Source: SCTD01 sp963781675 (GTDB taxonomy: Bacteria; Actinomycetota; Actinomycetes; Mycobacteriales; SCTD01). From it: a DNA stretch of 64,000 bases. Below, in pieces: positions 8,813 through 17,885 of this stretch. How positions within the stretch are numbered: the first letter of the stretch is position 1; each line of letters opens with the position of its first letter. Under the pieces are notes generated by a model that worked only from the letters and a program-made list of their open reading frames with translations, ran no database searches and was not told where the DNA came from. The DNA lies in the NCBI GenBank assembly GCA_963781675.1, contig CAWAGF010000005.1, positions 248,001 to 312,000 of the forward strand, given 5' to 3'. The translations under genes and the position numbers were made by a program.

Positions 8813-9846
8813 CTAGCGGAGCGCGCCGCTCACCGCGACCCAGCGCTCCAGCACCGCCGCCGCCTGCCCGCCGTCGAGCGACGCCGCCGCCCGCTCCCAG
8901 CCGGCCTGCAGCCGCGCGACCAGGTCGCCTTCGGCAGCCTCGTGCGCCGCGACCGCCGCCGCCGCGTTGAGCAGCACCGCGTCGCGCACCGGCCCCTGCT
9001 CCCCGGCGAGCAGCGCACGGGCGACCGCGGCGTTGTAGGCCGCGTCCGCCCCGCGCAGCTGCTCGAGCGACGCCCGCGGCGACCCCGAGCGCGGCCGGGT
9101 CGAACGAGGTCTCGGTGACCGTCCCGCCGGCGACCACCCAGACGGTGGAGGTGCCGGTGGTGGTCAGCTCGTCGAGGCCGTCGTCGCCGCGGAAGACCAG
9201 CGCGTCGGCGCCCCGCTGCGCCAGCACCCCGGCCATGACGGGCGCGAGCCGCGGGTCGGACACGCCCACGGCCTGGGCGGCCGGGCGGGCCGGGTTGGTC
9301 AGCGGCCCGAGGACGTTGAACACGGTCGGCACGCCGAGGTCGCGCCGCGGCACGGCGGCGTGCCGCATCCCGGGGTGGAAGACGGGGGCGAAGCAGAACG
9401 CGATGCCGGCCTGCTCCAGGCACGGGCCGACGGCAGCGGGCGGCAGGTCGACCACGACGCCCGAGCTCCTCGAGCAGGTCCGCGGAGCCGCAGGCGGACG
9501 AGGCGGCGCGGTTGCCGTGCTTGACGACCGGGACGCCCGCGCCGGCGACGACGAGCGCCGCCATCGTGGAGATGTTGACCGTGTTGGAGCGGTCGCCGCC
9601 GGTCCCGCAGGTGTCGACGACCCGGCCGGTGACCGTGACGGGTGCGGCGTTCGCGAGCATCACCGAGACGAGCCCGGCGACCTCGTCCGGCGTCTCGCCC
9701 TTGGCGCGCAGCGCGACGACGAAGCCGGCCACCTGCGCGGGGCTGGCCTCGCCGGCCATGACCTCGCCCATCGCCCAGGCGGTGTCGGCGGCCGTCAGGT
9801 CCTGCCCGCGCAGCAGCGAGCCCAGCAGCGCAGGCCAGGAGTCCAC
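8813..9846 (-). CDS. trpD: Anthranilate phosphoribosyltransferase (frameshifted)
   Basis: Transfers phosphoribose from PRPP to anthranilate in tryptophan synthesis. The repaired protein is about 344 residues, the usual size. Signatures: DTCGTGGD at about 78-85 (PRPP loop), NISTMAALV, KHGNRAASSACGSAD, and later GPLTNPA and RGDDGLDEL. Two frameshifts, near 9465 (LLEELG must join VVVDLPP) and near 9085 (FDPAALGVAA must join SLEQLRGAD), are each cured by deleting one G. The GTG at 9846 gives a standard N terminus. No other trp gene is nearby; lone trpD next to the ctaE region is also the arrangement I recall for Rv2192c. Confidence 0.92.
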
Positions 9847-9851
9847 GTGCG

Positions 9852-10319
9852 TCAGTGCACGGAGCGGCGCACCGGCAGGCCGGCCTCGCGGCGGCGCAGC
9901 AGCTCGGCCACCGCCGAGGTCAGCTCCGGGGCGTCGACGGGGTGCGGCACGACGGCGTCGGCCTGCGACCAGGTCGCGAGCCACCGGTCGTCGCGGCGCG
10001 CGATGAGCACGCAGACGGGCGGGCAGTCCGACAGCTCGTCCTTCATCTGCTTGGCCAGCCCGATGCCGCCGGTGGGCCAGGCCTCTCCGTCGAGGACCAC
10101 CGCGTCGACGCCGCCGGCGTCCACCGCGGCGACGACCTGCTTGCCGGTCGAGCACTCGACCCACTCGATGCGGCCGAGGTCGGCGGCGGGGCGGCGGCCG
10201 ACCGCGCTGCGGACCTGGTCGCGCACGGCCGCGTCGTCGCTGTAGACGACGACGGAGTGCGTGCGCGCGGAGGCGCCGAGGTTGCTCGTCGCCGCGACAG
10301 CGGCTGCTCCGTGCTCCAT
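9852..10319 (-). CDS. Receiver-like domain protein lacking key switch residues
   Basis: 155 residues resembling a response-regulator receiver without output domain. An N-terminal acidic pair (VVVYSDDAAVRDQV) and a candidate phospho-acceptor Asp (DAVVLDGEAWP) are present. The conserved Thr/Ser position reads VLIARRDD and the Lys-Pro motif is replaced by VPHPVDAPEL, so phosphorylation-driven switching is doubtful. It may act as a pseudo-receiver binding partner. Starts with ATG and ends five bases before the trpD start, so it may be co-transcribed with trpD. No kinase gene is adjacent. Confidence 0.7.
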   Translation of the reverse strand: MEHGAAAVAATSNLGASARTHSVVVYSDDAAVRDQVRSAVGRRPAADLGRIEWVECSTGKQVVAAVDAGGVDAVVLDGEAWPTGGIGLAKQMKDELSDCPPVCVLIARRDDRWLATWSQADAVVPHPVDAPELTSAVAELLRRREAGLPVRRSVH

Positions 10320-10339
10320 GCGCAGGATCGTACGGGCGG

Positions 10340-10519
10340 TCAGCGCGGCAGCTGGCCCGGGCCCTTCCAGGGCGTGGCCACGGTGTGGGTGTAGCAGTTC
10401 GGTCCGGCGTTGTAGGCCGACAGCCGGCTGCCGCACACCTCGCAGGCGGCCGCGCCGGTCGTACGGGCCTTGCTCACGGGCTTGAGGGTCGTCCCGGTCA
10501 AGCGACTGCCGGATGCCAC
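10340..10519 (-). CDS. Small Cys-motif protein, unknown function
   Basis: 59 residues if the GTG at 10519 is used; this start has AGGAGG five bases upstream, better than the ATG at 10564. The C-terminal half holds CEVCGSRLSAYN followed by CYTH, a C-x2-C...C-x3-H arrangement (counting to His) that could bind zinc. I believe similar small proteins occur in other actinomycetes, but I do not know a function. It lies 20 bases upstream of the receiver-like gene on the same strand. Confidence 0.6.
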   Translation of the reverse strand: MASGSRLTGTTLKPVSKARTTGAAACEVCGSRLSAYNAGPNCYTHTVATPWKGPGQLPR

Positions 10520-10614
10520 CGCGTCCTCCTGCGCTCGTGCCGCCCCCGGTGTGGCGGCGGTCACAGCGGGAGAACCTAGGCACGGCGTACGGCCGCTGGC
10601 AAGGAAGCCGCAGG

Positions 10615-11025
10615 TCAGGAGGGGTGGCGCTCCCCCGGGACGAGCACGTCGTAGCCCGCCACGTCGCCGCCGAGCCGCTGGGCGAGGCCGGCCATCCGGG
10701 ACCGCTCCTGCGACGCCGACAGCGCGGTGAGCACCTGCGTCCGGACGGCGTGCACGGCCAGCGGCGCCCCGGTCGGCGCGGGCAGCACGGCGTAGCCGTC
10801 CTGGCCCAGCAGCGACGCGGCCTGCGCCACGGCCGCCTCGTCCGGCAGGCCGACCAGCAGGTGCCGCACGAGCACCGGCTGCGCGAGATCGAGGCCGGCG
10901 AGCACGGCGCTGTCGGCCTGGGCGGCGTCGCGGGCCTCGACGAGCACCACCAGCGAGGGGTCGGCGGGGTCGAGGGCGACGACCGGGGCCGCCCGGCGCC
11001 GCCGGAGCCGGTCGAGCAGGCCCAC
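10615..11025 (-). CDS. RraB-like (ribonuclease E inhibitor fold) protein
   Basis: 136 residues. The pattern VRHLLVGLPDEAAVAQAASLL, then a basic/aromatic middle, then a C-terminal RLGGDVAGYDVL resembles RraB-family proteins, which bind RNase E in enterobacteria. In actinobacteria their role is not established. The GTG at 11025 follows the stop of the oxidase assembly gene by two bases, so it is almost certainly in the same transcript. The assignment rests on overall pattern, not on catalytic residues. Confidence 0.55.
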   Translation of the reverse strand: MGLLDRLRRRRAAPVVALDPADPSLVVLVEARDAAQADSAVLAGLDLAQPVLVRHLLVGLPDEAAVAQAASLLGQDGYAVLPAPTGAPLAVHAVRTQVLTALSASQERSRMAGLAQRLGGDVAGYDVLVPGERHPS

Positions 11026-11027
11026 GC

Positions 11028-11942
11028 TCAGACCTGGGCGCGGGCGGCGTCGAGCCGGTCGAGCCGGCGGTCCTCGCGCTGCGCCTCCCGCTCGCTGGCC
11101 CGCATCCACTGCGTCACGAGCACGCCCAGGAACAGCAGCCCGATGACGTCCCCGGACGCCCAGAGCAGGCCGCCGCCGACCTGCTGCTGGTAGACGGACT
11201 GCGCCAGGCCGTGCAGCGGCAGGTAGTGGTCGCCGGCGAGCAGCCCCCGCCCGTCCGGCTCGACGCTCATGATCGACACGCCGAGGAAGGCGTGGAACGG
11301 CAGCGTCGTGCCGACCAGCAGCAGCCGGAAGCCGTGGCCGCCGCGCCCCGGGACCGGGTCGATGCCGAGCAGCGGCCAGAAGAACAGCGAGCCGACCGCC
11401 AGGAAGTGCAGGTGCAGCAGCTCGTGCAGCACCCGGCTGTCGAGCGTCGCCTCGTACCAGCCGGAGAAGTAGAGGGCGAAGGGGCTCGCCACGTAGAGCG
11501 CCCACGGGATCAGCGGGAAGCTCACCAGCCGGGCGAGCCGGGAGTGCAGCACCACCAGGACCGCGCTGCGGACCCGCCGCGGCCCGACGCGCAGCAGCAG
11601 GGTGATCGGCGCCCCCAGCGCGAGGAAGACCGTCGCGACCATCGACAGCAGCATGTGCTGGACCATGTGGACCGCGAACAGGCTCTCGTCGTACGCCGCG
11701 AGGCCGGACAGCGTGGCCACGGCGATGACGGCGAGGCCGAGCAGGAACGCGAACGTCCGGCCGGCGTGCCAGGCGTCGCCGCGGGTGGTCAGCCGGCGCA
11801 CGCCGTAGAGGTAGAGGGCCGCCGGGACGAGCACGAGCAGGAGCGGCAGCAGCTCCGGCCGGGCCTGCGTCAGCAGGGCCGACACGCCGAACTCCGGCAG
11901 CCCGTCGCGGTGCGCCAGCAGGCTCACGACAGGCTCGGACAC
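11028..11942 (-). CDS. Cytochrome c oxidase assembly protein (CtaG/caa3 type)
   Basis: About 304 residues, with seven or so membrane helices and conserved His motifs: HMVQHMLLSM, HELLHLHFLAVGSLFFWPL, and GLAQSVYQQQVGGGLLWA near the end. This is the caa3_CtaG family, which supports copper insertion into heme-copper oxidase. It is divergent from ctaE, 87 bases away, which fits a role in cytochrome c oxidase assembly. The GTG at 11942 is the most upstream start without entering the ctaE promoter region. The charged C-terminal tail (REAQREDRRLDRL) is probably cytoplasmic. Confidence 0.88.
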   Translation of the reverse strand: MSEPVVSLLAHRDGLPEFGVSALLTQARPELLPLLLVLVPAALYLYGVRRLTTRGDAWHAGRTFAFLLGLAVIAVATLSGLAAYDESLFAVHMVQHMLLSMVATVFLALGAPITLLLRVGPRRVRSAVLVVLHSRLARLVSFPLIPWALYVASPFALYFSGWYEATLDSRVLHELLHLHFLAVGSLFFWPLLGIDPVPGRGGHGFRLLLVGTTLPFHAFLGVSIMSVEPDGRGLLAGDHYLPLHGLAQSVYQQQVGGGLLWASGDVIGLLFLGVLVTQWMRASEREAQREDRRLDRLDAARAQV

Positions 11943-12029
11943 CCCCCCAGAGTAGGTCCGGTCAGGCCGTCCGGCGCGGCGGGCGGCCCCGCGTGGAGAG
12001 ACCGGCCCGGGCCTGGCAGGATGCTCCTC

Positions 12030-12638
12030 GTGACTGCTGCTCCCGCTCTCGAGAAGCTGCCGGCGCACGGATCCCTGACGCGGCCCAACATGGTCAGCGT
12101 CGGCACGATCGTGTGGCTGTCGTCGGAGCTGATGTTCTTCGCGGCGCTGTTCGCGATGTACTTCACGATCCGCTCCGTGCAGGGCGCGGAGGTGTGGGAG
12201 GGGGCCACCGAGGTCCTCAACGTCCCCTACGCGCTCGTCTTCACGGTGATCCTCGTGGCGTCCTCCGTGACCTGCCAGCTCGGCGTCTTCGCCGCGGAGC
12301 GCGGCGACGTCTACGGGCTGCGCCGCTGGTTCGTCATCACGCTGGTCATGGGCCTGGCGTTCGTGCTCGGGCAGCTCAACGAGTACCGGAACCTGGTGAT
12401 GAACGAGGACCTGACGATCGCGAGCGCGCCGTACGGCTCGGTCTTCTACCTGACCACCGGCTTCCACGGCCTGCACGTGGTCGGCGGCCTGCTGGCCTTC
12501 GTGATCGTGCTCCTGCGCAGCACCGTCGGGCGCTTCTCGCCCGAGAAGGCGACCAGCGCGATCGTCGTCTCGTACTACTGGCACTTCGTCGACGTGGTGT
12601 GGATCGGGCTGTTCGCCGCGATCTACATCATCCAGTGA
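12030..12638 (+). CDS. ctaE: Cytochrome c oxidase subunit III
   Basis: About 202 residues with five membrane helices, the normal actinobacterial size. RPNMVSVGTIVWLSSELMFFAALF is the typical first helix, and FHGLHVVGG and YYWHFVDVVWI are subunit III signatures. It is part of the aa3 oxidase that docks on the bc1 complex. The GTG at 12030 is preferred to the ATG at 12021, because AGGA at 12018-12021 sits eight bases before the GTG. It heads a tight operon: qcrC starts eight bases after its stop. Confidence 0.94.
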   Translation: MTAAPALEKLPAHGSLTRPNMVSVGTIVWLSSELMFFAALFAMYFTIRSVQGAEVWEGATEVLNVPYALVFTVILVASSVTCQLGVFAAERGDVYGLRRWFVITLVMGLAFVLGQLNEYRNLVMNEDLTIASAPYGSVFYLTTGFHGLHVVGGLLAFVIVLLRSTVGRFSPEKATSAIVVSYYWHFVDVVWIGLFAAIYIIQ

Positions 12639-12646
12639 GGACCCCC

Positions 12647-13438
12647 GTGAACAACGCTCGGACCGCCCGTCGCAGCAAGCCCCGCGCTCAGAGGCTGGGC
12701 GGCTACGCCGTCGTGCTGCTGGCCCTCAGCCTGGTCGGCACGCTCTACACCGCCTTCGGCGCGCCGTCGGGGCAGGCCCAGGAGTCGGTCAACCAGTCGA
12801 TGGCCGTCAAGGAGGGGCGCGAGCTCTACCTGACCGGCTGCTCGACCTGCCACGGCCTCAACCTCGAGGGCGGCGCCGGCGGCCCCTCGCTCATCGGCGT
12901 CGGCGCGGCCGCGGTCGTCTTCCAGGTCGAGAGCGGCCGCATGCCGCTGAACGCCGGTGTGCAGCAGGCCCCGCGCAAGACCCCGAAGTACTCGATCACG
13001 CAGATCGACCAGCTGGCCGCCTTCATCCAGTCCAACGGCGGCGGGCCGGTCGTGCCCGCGGGCGACCTCACGGACGGCGACCTGCAGCTCGGCGGTGCGC
13101 TGTTCCGCACGAACTGCGCCAGCTGCCACAACTTCGCCGGCTCCGGCGGCGCCCTCACCTACGGCAAGTACGCCCCTGAGCTGACGCCCGCGAGCGCCCG
13201 CGTCGTCTACGCCGCCATGCAGTCCGGCCCGGAGAGCATGCCGCGCTACGGCGACAACCAGCTCAAGCCGGAGGAGAAGCGCGCCATCACGCGCTACGTC
13301 CGCTACATCACCAGCGCCGAGGACGTCGGCGGCGCCAGCCTGGGCCGCTACGGCCCCATCTCCGAGGGCCTGGTCGCCTGGGTCGTCGGCATCACCGCCC
13401 TCGTCGGCCTCACCCTCTGGATCGGGGCTCGCGCATGA
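12647..13438 (+). CDS. qcrC: Menaquinol-cytochrome c reductase diheme cytochrome c subunit
   Basis: 263 residues: an N-terminal membrane anchor (about 18-38), two class I cytochrome c domains with CSTCH (65-69) and CASCH (157-161), and a C-terminal anchor helix. The second heme group substitutes for a soluble cytochrome c in actinobacteria and passes electrons straight to the CuA site of CtaC in the bc1-aa3 supercomplex. Axial Met candidates lie in ESGRMPLN and ESMPRYG. The stop overlaps the qcrA start (ATGA). Confidence 0.96.
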   Translation: MNNARTARRSKPRAQRLGGYAVVLLALSLVGTLYTAFGAPSGQAQESVNQSMAVKEGRELYLTGCSTCHGLNLEGGAGGPSLIGVGAAAVVFQVESGRMPLNAGVQQAPRKTPKYSITQIDQLAAFIQSNGGGPVVPAGDLTDGDLQLGGALFRTNCASCHNFAGSGGALTYGKYAPELTPASARVVYAAMQSGPESMPRYGDNQLKPEEKRAITRYVRYITSAEDVGGASLGRYGPISEGLVAWVVGITALVGLTLWIGARA

Positions 13439-14583
13439 GCACGAACACCGGCGGCCAGCAGCCGTCCCCGCCCACCGGCCAGACCTCCGCGGAGGCAGCC
13501 GGCTCGATCCGCGACCGCCTGGCCGCCCGTCCGACCGACGAGGCGAGCAGCGGGGACAGCCGCGTCAGCGACGTCCACGAGAGCGCCTTCCAGCAGACCT
13601 ACAGCGTCCCGGCCGACGAGCAGCAGCGGGCGGCCAGCTCCGCGCCGCAGGCCGTCGAAGCCCTCGGAGGCGAGATGCACCGCGACCTCACCCCCGCCGA
13701 GGCCCGGTCGGCCGAGCGCAAGGTCTCTGCGCTGTTCCTGCTCTCGGTCATCGGCGTGATCGGCTTCGTCGTGACCTACGTCGCGGTGCCGTCGGAGTTC
13801 GGCGAGCGCGGCAACGTCTACTACACGCCGCTGCTCGGCACGTTCATGGCCCTGGCGCTGTTCGGCATCGGCGCCGGCGCCGTGCTGTGGGCCAAGCTGC
13901 TCATGCCCGACGAGGAGGCCGTGCAGGAGCGCCACCCGTTCGGCTCGCCGCCCGAGGAGCGCGCCGCCACGGCCGCCGCGCTCAAGGAGGGCTTCGGCCA
14001 GGCGAACATCGCCCGCCGCCCGCTGCTCATCGGCTCGCTCGCCCTCGGCGGCGGCGCGCTGGCGCTGCTGCCGATCCCGCTGCTGTTCAGCCTCGGTCCG
14101 TACCAGAACAAGGAGACCAAGCTCGCCACGACCGGCTGGAAGGAGGGCGTGCGCCTCATCCGCCAGAACGGCACGCCTGTCAAGCTGGGCGACCTGGTCG
14201 TCGGCGCCGTCGAGAGCGTCTTCCCCGACGTCGAGGAGGGCACCAAGCTGGCCGACTCCCCCGCGCTGCTGATCCGCATGCGCCCGGAGGAGCTGGAGGT
14301 CAGCGAGGAGAAGGCGAGCTGGACCTACGAGGGCCACATCGTCTACTCGAGCATCTGCACGCACCTCGGCTGCCCGGTGAAGCTCTACGAGCAGCAGACG
14401 CACCACCTGTTCTGCCCGTGCCACCAGTCGACGTTCGACGCCGCCAAGGGCGCCGACGTGCTGTTCGGCCCCGCCGCGCGACCGCTGCCTCAACTGGCGA
14501 TCAGCGTCGACGAGGAGGGATACTTCGTGGCACAGGGCGACTTCGCGGAGCCCACCGGACCGAGCTACTGGGAGCGCGGATGA
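13435..14583 (+). CDS. qcrA: Menaquinol-cytochrome c reductase Rieske iron-sulfur subunit
   Basis: 382 residues. After a Ser/Ala-rich cytoplasmic N terminus there are about three membrane helices (near 100-120, 127-150 and 197-218), then the Rieske domain with CTHLGC (308-313) and CPCHQS (327-332), which ligate the [2Fe-2S] cluster. The extra helices and long N terminus are normal for actinobacterial QcrA. Overlaps qcrC upstream and qcrB downstream by ATGA, so the three subunits are translationally coupled. Confidence 0.96.
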   Translation: MSTNTGGQQPSPPTGQTSAEAAGSIRDRLAARPTDEASSGDSRVSDVHESAFQQTYSVPADEQQRAASSAPQAVEALGGEMHRDLTPAEARSAERKVSALFLLSVIGVIGFVVTYVAVPSEFGERGNVYYTPLLGTFMALALFGIGAGAVLWAKLLMPDEEAVQERHPFGSPPEERAATAAALKEGFGQANIARRPLLIGSLALGGGALALLPIPLLFSLGPYQNKETKLATTGWKEGVRLIRQNGTPVKLGDLVVGAVESVFPDVEEGTKLADSPALLIRMRPEELEVSEEKASWTYEGHIVYSSICTHLGCPVKLYEQQTHHLFCPCHQSTFDAAKGADVLFGPAARPLPQLAISVDEEGYFVAQGDFAEPTGPSYWERG

Positions 14584-16211
14584 GCCTCGTCCAGAAGGGC
14601 ACTGACGGTCTCGCTCGCGGGATCGACGACCGCCTCGGATCGTCCAGCTTCGTCCGCCGCAGCCTGAACAAGGTCTTCCCGGACCACTGGTCCTTCATGC
14701 TGGGCGAGATCGCGCTCTACAGCTTCATCATCCTGCTGCTGACCGGCACCTACCTGTCGTTCTTCTACACGCCCAGCCTCACCGAGGTCGTGTACGACGG
14801 CTCGTACGTCCCGCTCAAGGGCGTCTCGATGAGCCAGGCGTACGCCTCGACGCTCGACATCAGCTTCGACGTCCGCGGCGGCCTGATCATGCGCCAGATC
14901 CACCACTGGGCGGCGCTGCTGTTCATGGCGTCGATCGCGGTGCACCTCATGCGCGTCTTCTTCACCGGCGCGTTCCGCAAGCCGCGCGAGCTCAACTGGG
15001 TCATCGGCGTCGGCCTGCTGGTGCTGGGCATCGCCGAGGGCTTCGCCGGCTACTCCCTGCCGGACGACCTGCTCTCCGGCACCGGCGCCCGGATCGCCAA
15101 CGGCATCGCGATGTCGATCCCCGTGGTCGGCACCTGGGCGGCTTTCCTGGTGTTCGGCGGCGAGTACCCGGGCACCGCCCTGCTGGACCGCCTCTACTCC
15201 GCGCACATCTTCCTGCTGCCGGGCGCGATCCTGGGCCTGATCACCTTCCACATGATGATGATCTGGTACCAGAAGCACACCCAGTTCGCGGGCCCGGGCC
15301 GCACCGAGGACAACGTCGTCGGATCCCGGCTCTACCCCGCCTACGCGGCCAAGGCGGGTGGCTTCTTCTTCCTGGTGTTCGCCGTCCTGGCTGCCCTCGG
15401 CGGCCTGGCGCAGATCAACCCGGTCTGGCTGTACGGCCCGTACAACGCCTCGCAGGTCTCGGCCGGCTCCCAGCCCGACTGGTACGTCGGCTTCCTGGAC
15501 GGCTCGACCCGCCTCATGCCGAACTGGGAGTTCTCGGGCCTCGGCTACACGATCCCGTTCAACGTGCTCATCCCGACCGTGGTGATGCCGGGTCTGATCT
15601 TCACGGCCATGGCGCTCTACCCGTGGCTGGAGGCGCGCTTCACCGGCGACCGGGCGTACCACAACCTGCTCGACCGGCCGCGCGACGTCCCGACCCGCAC
15701 CGCCATCGGCACGATGTCGATCGCCTTCTACGTCGTGCTCATGATCGGTGGCGGCAACGACGTCATCGCGTCGATCTTCCACCTGAGCATCAACCAGATG
15801 ACGTACACGCTGCGGGTCCTGCTGTTCGTCCTGCCGCCGATCGTCTACGTCATCACCAAGCGGGCCTGCCTGTCGCTGCAGCACAGCGACGAGGAGCTGC
15901 TGCACCACGGCATCGAGTCCGGCACCATCCGGCGGCTCCCCTCGGGCGAGTTCGTCGAGGAGACGGTCCCGCTGCCCGTGCCGCACCGCATCGCCCTCAC
16001 CCGCGTCGAGCCCGACCACGCCGCCATCACCGACGGCAGCAACCCGGGTGGGCCCGGCTACGGCGAGATCGAGGTCGTCGAGAACGAGCCCGAGCGCATC
16101 AAGGGCTTCTTCCGCGCCAAGCACCGCAGCACCGACCCGTCGCAGACCTCGCTCCCCCGCCCGGAGAGCGCCGTCCTGCAGCCCAGCGGCAAGCCGGCCA
16201 AGCCGGAGTAG
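14580..16211 (+). CDS. qcrB: Menaquinol-cytochrome c reductase cytochrome b subunit
   Basis: 543 residues with eight or nine membrane helices. Heme b ligands lie in RQIHHWAALLF and HLMR, and in SAHIFLLPG and FHMMMIWYQKHTQF; the quinol-site-like motif PVVGTWAAF is present (PEWY in canonical cytochrome b is replaced here by QPDWYVGF). The long polar C-terminal extension after about residue 440 is typical of actinobacterial QcrB. It is the last gene of ctaE-qcrCAB and is followed by a strong hairpin. QcrB is the target of the imidazopyridine class of inhibitors in mycobacteria. Confidence 0.96.
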   Translation: MSLVQKGTDGLARGIDDRLGSSSFVRRSLNKVFPDHWSFMLGEIALYSFIILLLTGTYLSFFYTPSLTEVVYDGSYVPLKGVSMSQAYASTLDISFDVRGGLIMRQIHHWAALLFMASIAVHLMRVFFTGAFRKPRELNWVIGVGLLVLGIAEGFAGYSLPDDLLSGTGARIANGIAMSIPVVGTWAAFLVFGGEYPGTALLDRLYSAHIFLLPGAILGLITFHMMMIWYQKHTQFAGPGRTEDNVVGSRLYPAYAAKAGGFFFLVFAVLAALGGLAQINPVWLYGPYNASQVSAGSQPDWYVGFLDGSTRLMPNWEFSGLGYTIPFNVLIPTVVMPGLIFTAMALYPWLEARFTGDRAYHNLLDRPRDVPTRTAIGTMSIAFYVVLMIGGGNDVIASIFHLSINQMTYTLRVLLFVLPPIVYVITKRACLSLQHSDEELLHHGIESGTIRRLPSGEFVEETVPLPVPHRIALTRVEPDHAAITDGSNPGGPGYGEIEVVENEPERIKGFFRAKHRSTDPSQTSLPRPESAVLQPSGKPAKPE

Positions 16212-16228
16212 CCCGACGCGTACGACCT

Positions 16229-16261
16229 GGCCCCGCCCCCCGCTCGCTCGGGGGCGGGGCC
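16229..16261 (+). terminator. Hairpin terminator after qcrB
   Basis: A perfect 12-bp stem, GGCCCCGCCCCC at 16229-16240 with GGGGGCGGGGCC at 16250-16261, closes a nine-base loop. It begins 18 bases after the qcrB stop. No U-run follows, which is common for actinobacterial terminators. Confidence 0.8.
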
Positions 16262-16375
16262 TCGTCGTGCCGGGGCAGGCGGCGCCGTCCGGGGTGGCGG
16301 GCCCTTCGCCCGACCGGATCCGCCGGTGACCACCGCCGCCGCGTCCGGCACCTGGCAGCTCGCCCGCGTGTCGGG

Positions 16376-17401
16376 CTAGGCCAGCACCTGGCGCAGCTCC
16401 TGCACGGCGCCGTCCACCACCAGCTCGGCCCGCGCGCCGGCGACGAGCGCCAGGTGCGGCGGGACGTGCCCGCAGTCGACCTCCAGCACCACCGGCACGC
16501 CGAGGTCGCCGAGGGCGCTGACGACGGCGTCCCGCTGGGTGAAGCCCGGGTCGTCCGGCGCGGCGGTGCGCCCGACCAGGACGGCGTTCGCCCGGTCGAA
16601 CCAGCCGGCCAGGCGCAGCCGCCACAGGTCCCGCGCGATGCTCAGCGCGTTCGCCTCCGCGGCCTCCAGGTGCAGCACCAGGCCCTCCGGAGCGTGCCGC
16701 TCCGCCCAGCCCGGGACGTCGCCGTACGCCGTGCCGGCCAGCGTGCTGATCGTCTCGATGCACCCGCCGACCAGGCGCCCGGTCGCGCGGACCGGCCCGC
16801 CGTGCAGCACCTCCCAGCCGCCGCTGCTGTCCCAGCTGCGCACGGCCACCGCCGGGTCGGTCTCCCAGTCGTCGTGCCCGTGCCGGCGGTGCTGCCGGGA
16901 GGCGCCTTGCCGCAGGCTGCCGCCGGTCGCGAGGGTGGCGGCGTCCAGCCAGTGCGCGAGCGGCTCCGGCGAGGCGTACGGGGTGTCCAGGAGGTTGTGC
17001 CCGTGCAGGGTGGCCCAGCCCGCCACGAGGGTCAGCGGGAGCAGCAGCGTCGTCATGTCGGAGTACCCGACGACCCACGTCGGCTCGGCCTGCGCCAGCG
17101 CGTCGAGGTCCAGGTGCGGCAGCACCTCGACGGCCAGCTCGCCGCCCCACGGCGGCACGACCGCCTTCACCTGCGGGTCGAGCAGCATCGCCGTGAGCTC
17201 AGCGGCGCGGTCGGCCGCTGGGGCGCTGACGACGCCGCTGCCGTCCAGGCACTCCCCCAGCTGCACCCGGTAGCCGCGCCCGCGCAGGTGCTGCACGGCG
17301 GCGTCCAGGCGCGGCCGCAGCGCGTCCGGGACGCCGCTGGAGGGGGCGGTGACGCCGACGAGGTCACCGGGCTGCAGCGGGGCCGGGAAGCGGACGGTCA
17401 T
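16376..17401 (-). CDS. Peptidase S66 family LD-carboxypeptidase / MccF-like
   Basis: 341 residues. The Ser-Glu-His triad of the S66 family is visible: nucleophile Ser at about 114 in VGYSDMTTL, Glu in LHLEAAEAN, and His in VDCGHVPPH. The N terminus PGDLVGVTAPSSG is characteristic. Family members trim the terminal D-Ala from murein tetrapeptides (LdcA) or cleave microcin C-like acyl-adenylates (MccF); sequence alone does not decide. No signal peptide is seen, so it acts in the cytoplasm, consistent with recycling or detoxification. It stands alone on the minus strand after the qcrB terminator. Confidence 0.85.
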   Translation of the reverse strand: MTVRFPAPLQPGDLVGVTAPSSGVPDALRPRLDAAVQHLRGRGYRVQLGECLDGSGVVSAPAADRAAELTAMLLDPQVKAVVPPWGGELAVEVLPHLDLDALAQAEPTWVVGYSDMTTLLLPLTLVAGWATLHGHNLLDTPYASPEPLAHWLDAATLATGGSLRQGASRQHRRHGHDDWETDPAVAVRSWDSSGGWEVLHGGPVRATGRLVGGCIETISTLAGTAYGDVPGWAERHAPEGLVLHLEAAEANALSIARDLWRLRLAGWFDRANAVLVGRTAAPDDPGFTQRDAVVSALGDLGVPVVLEVDCGHVPPHLALVAGARAELVVDGAVQELRQVLA

Positions 17402-17479
17402 GGCGCGCAGCCTGCCACCGCAGGCCGGTGCGCGGCCCCTACGCTCGGCGCACCACCGGACGGCCTCGGGAGGAGCACG

Positions 17480-17821
17480 ATGACCCGGTACCTGATCTCG
17501 TTCGACGACGGCGCCATGGACCACGTCCCGGACGAGGACTGGCCGGCCGTCGGCCGGGCCTCGCACGAGGTCGTCCGGCAGGCGCAGGAGGCCGGCGTGT
17601 GGGTCTTCGGAGGTGGGCTGCAGCGCCAGCGCAGGAGCATCGTCGGCACCGACGGGGCGGTGACGGACGGCCCGTCGCCGGAGGACAAGTCGGTGGTCGG
17701 GGGCTTCGCGGTCGTCGACGTGCCGACCCGCGAGGAGGCGCTGCGCTGGGCAGCCCGGATCGCCGAAGGCTGCCGCTGCCCGCAGGACGTCCGCGAGATC
17801 ATGGACGACCCGCCGGCCTGA
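17480..17821 (+). CDS. YciI-like (DGPF domain) protein
   Basis: 113 residues of the YCII/DGPF fold: an N-terminal MTRYLISFDDGA, a central VFGGGLQ, TDGPSPEDKSVVGGFAVVDV, and a C-terminal ARIAEGCRC. Related proteins pair with ECF sigma factors or act as small enzymes on halogenated substrates, but no such partner is adjacent. GGGAGG precedes the ATG by about seven bases. A strong hairpin follows about 65 bases downstream. Confidence 0.82.
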   Translation: MTRYLISFDDGAMDHVPDEDWPAVGRASHEVVRQAQEAGVWVFGGGLQRQRRSIVGTDGAVTDGPSPEDKSVVGGFAVVDVPTREEALRWAARIAEGCRCPQDVREIMDDPPA

Positions 17822-17885
17822 TGCCGCTCCGGTCGGACCCCGGCGGCGGATGACCCGTCCACCTGAGCGAGCCGCTCCGGAACGC

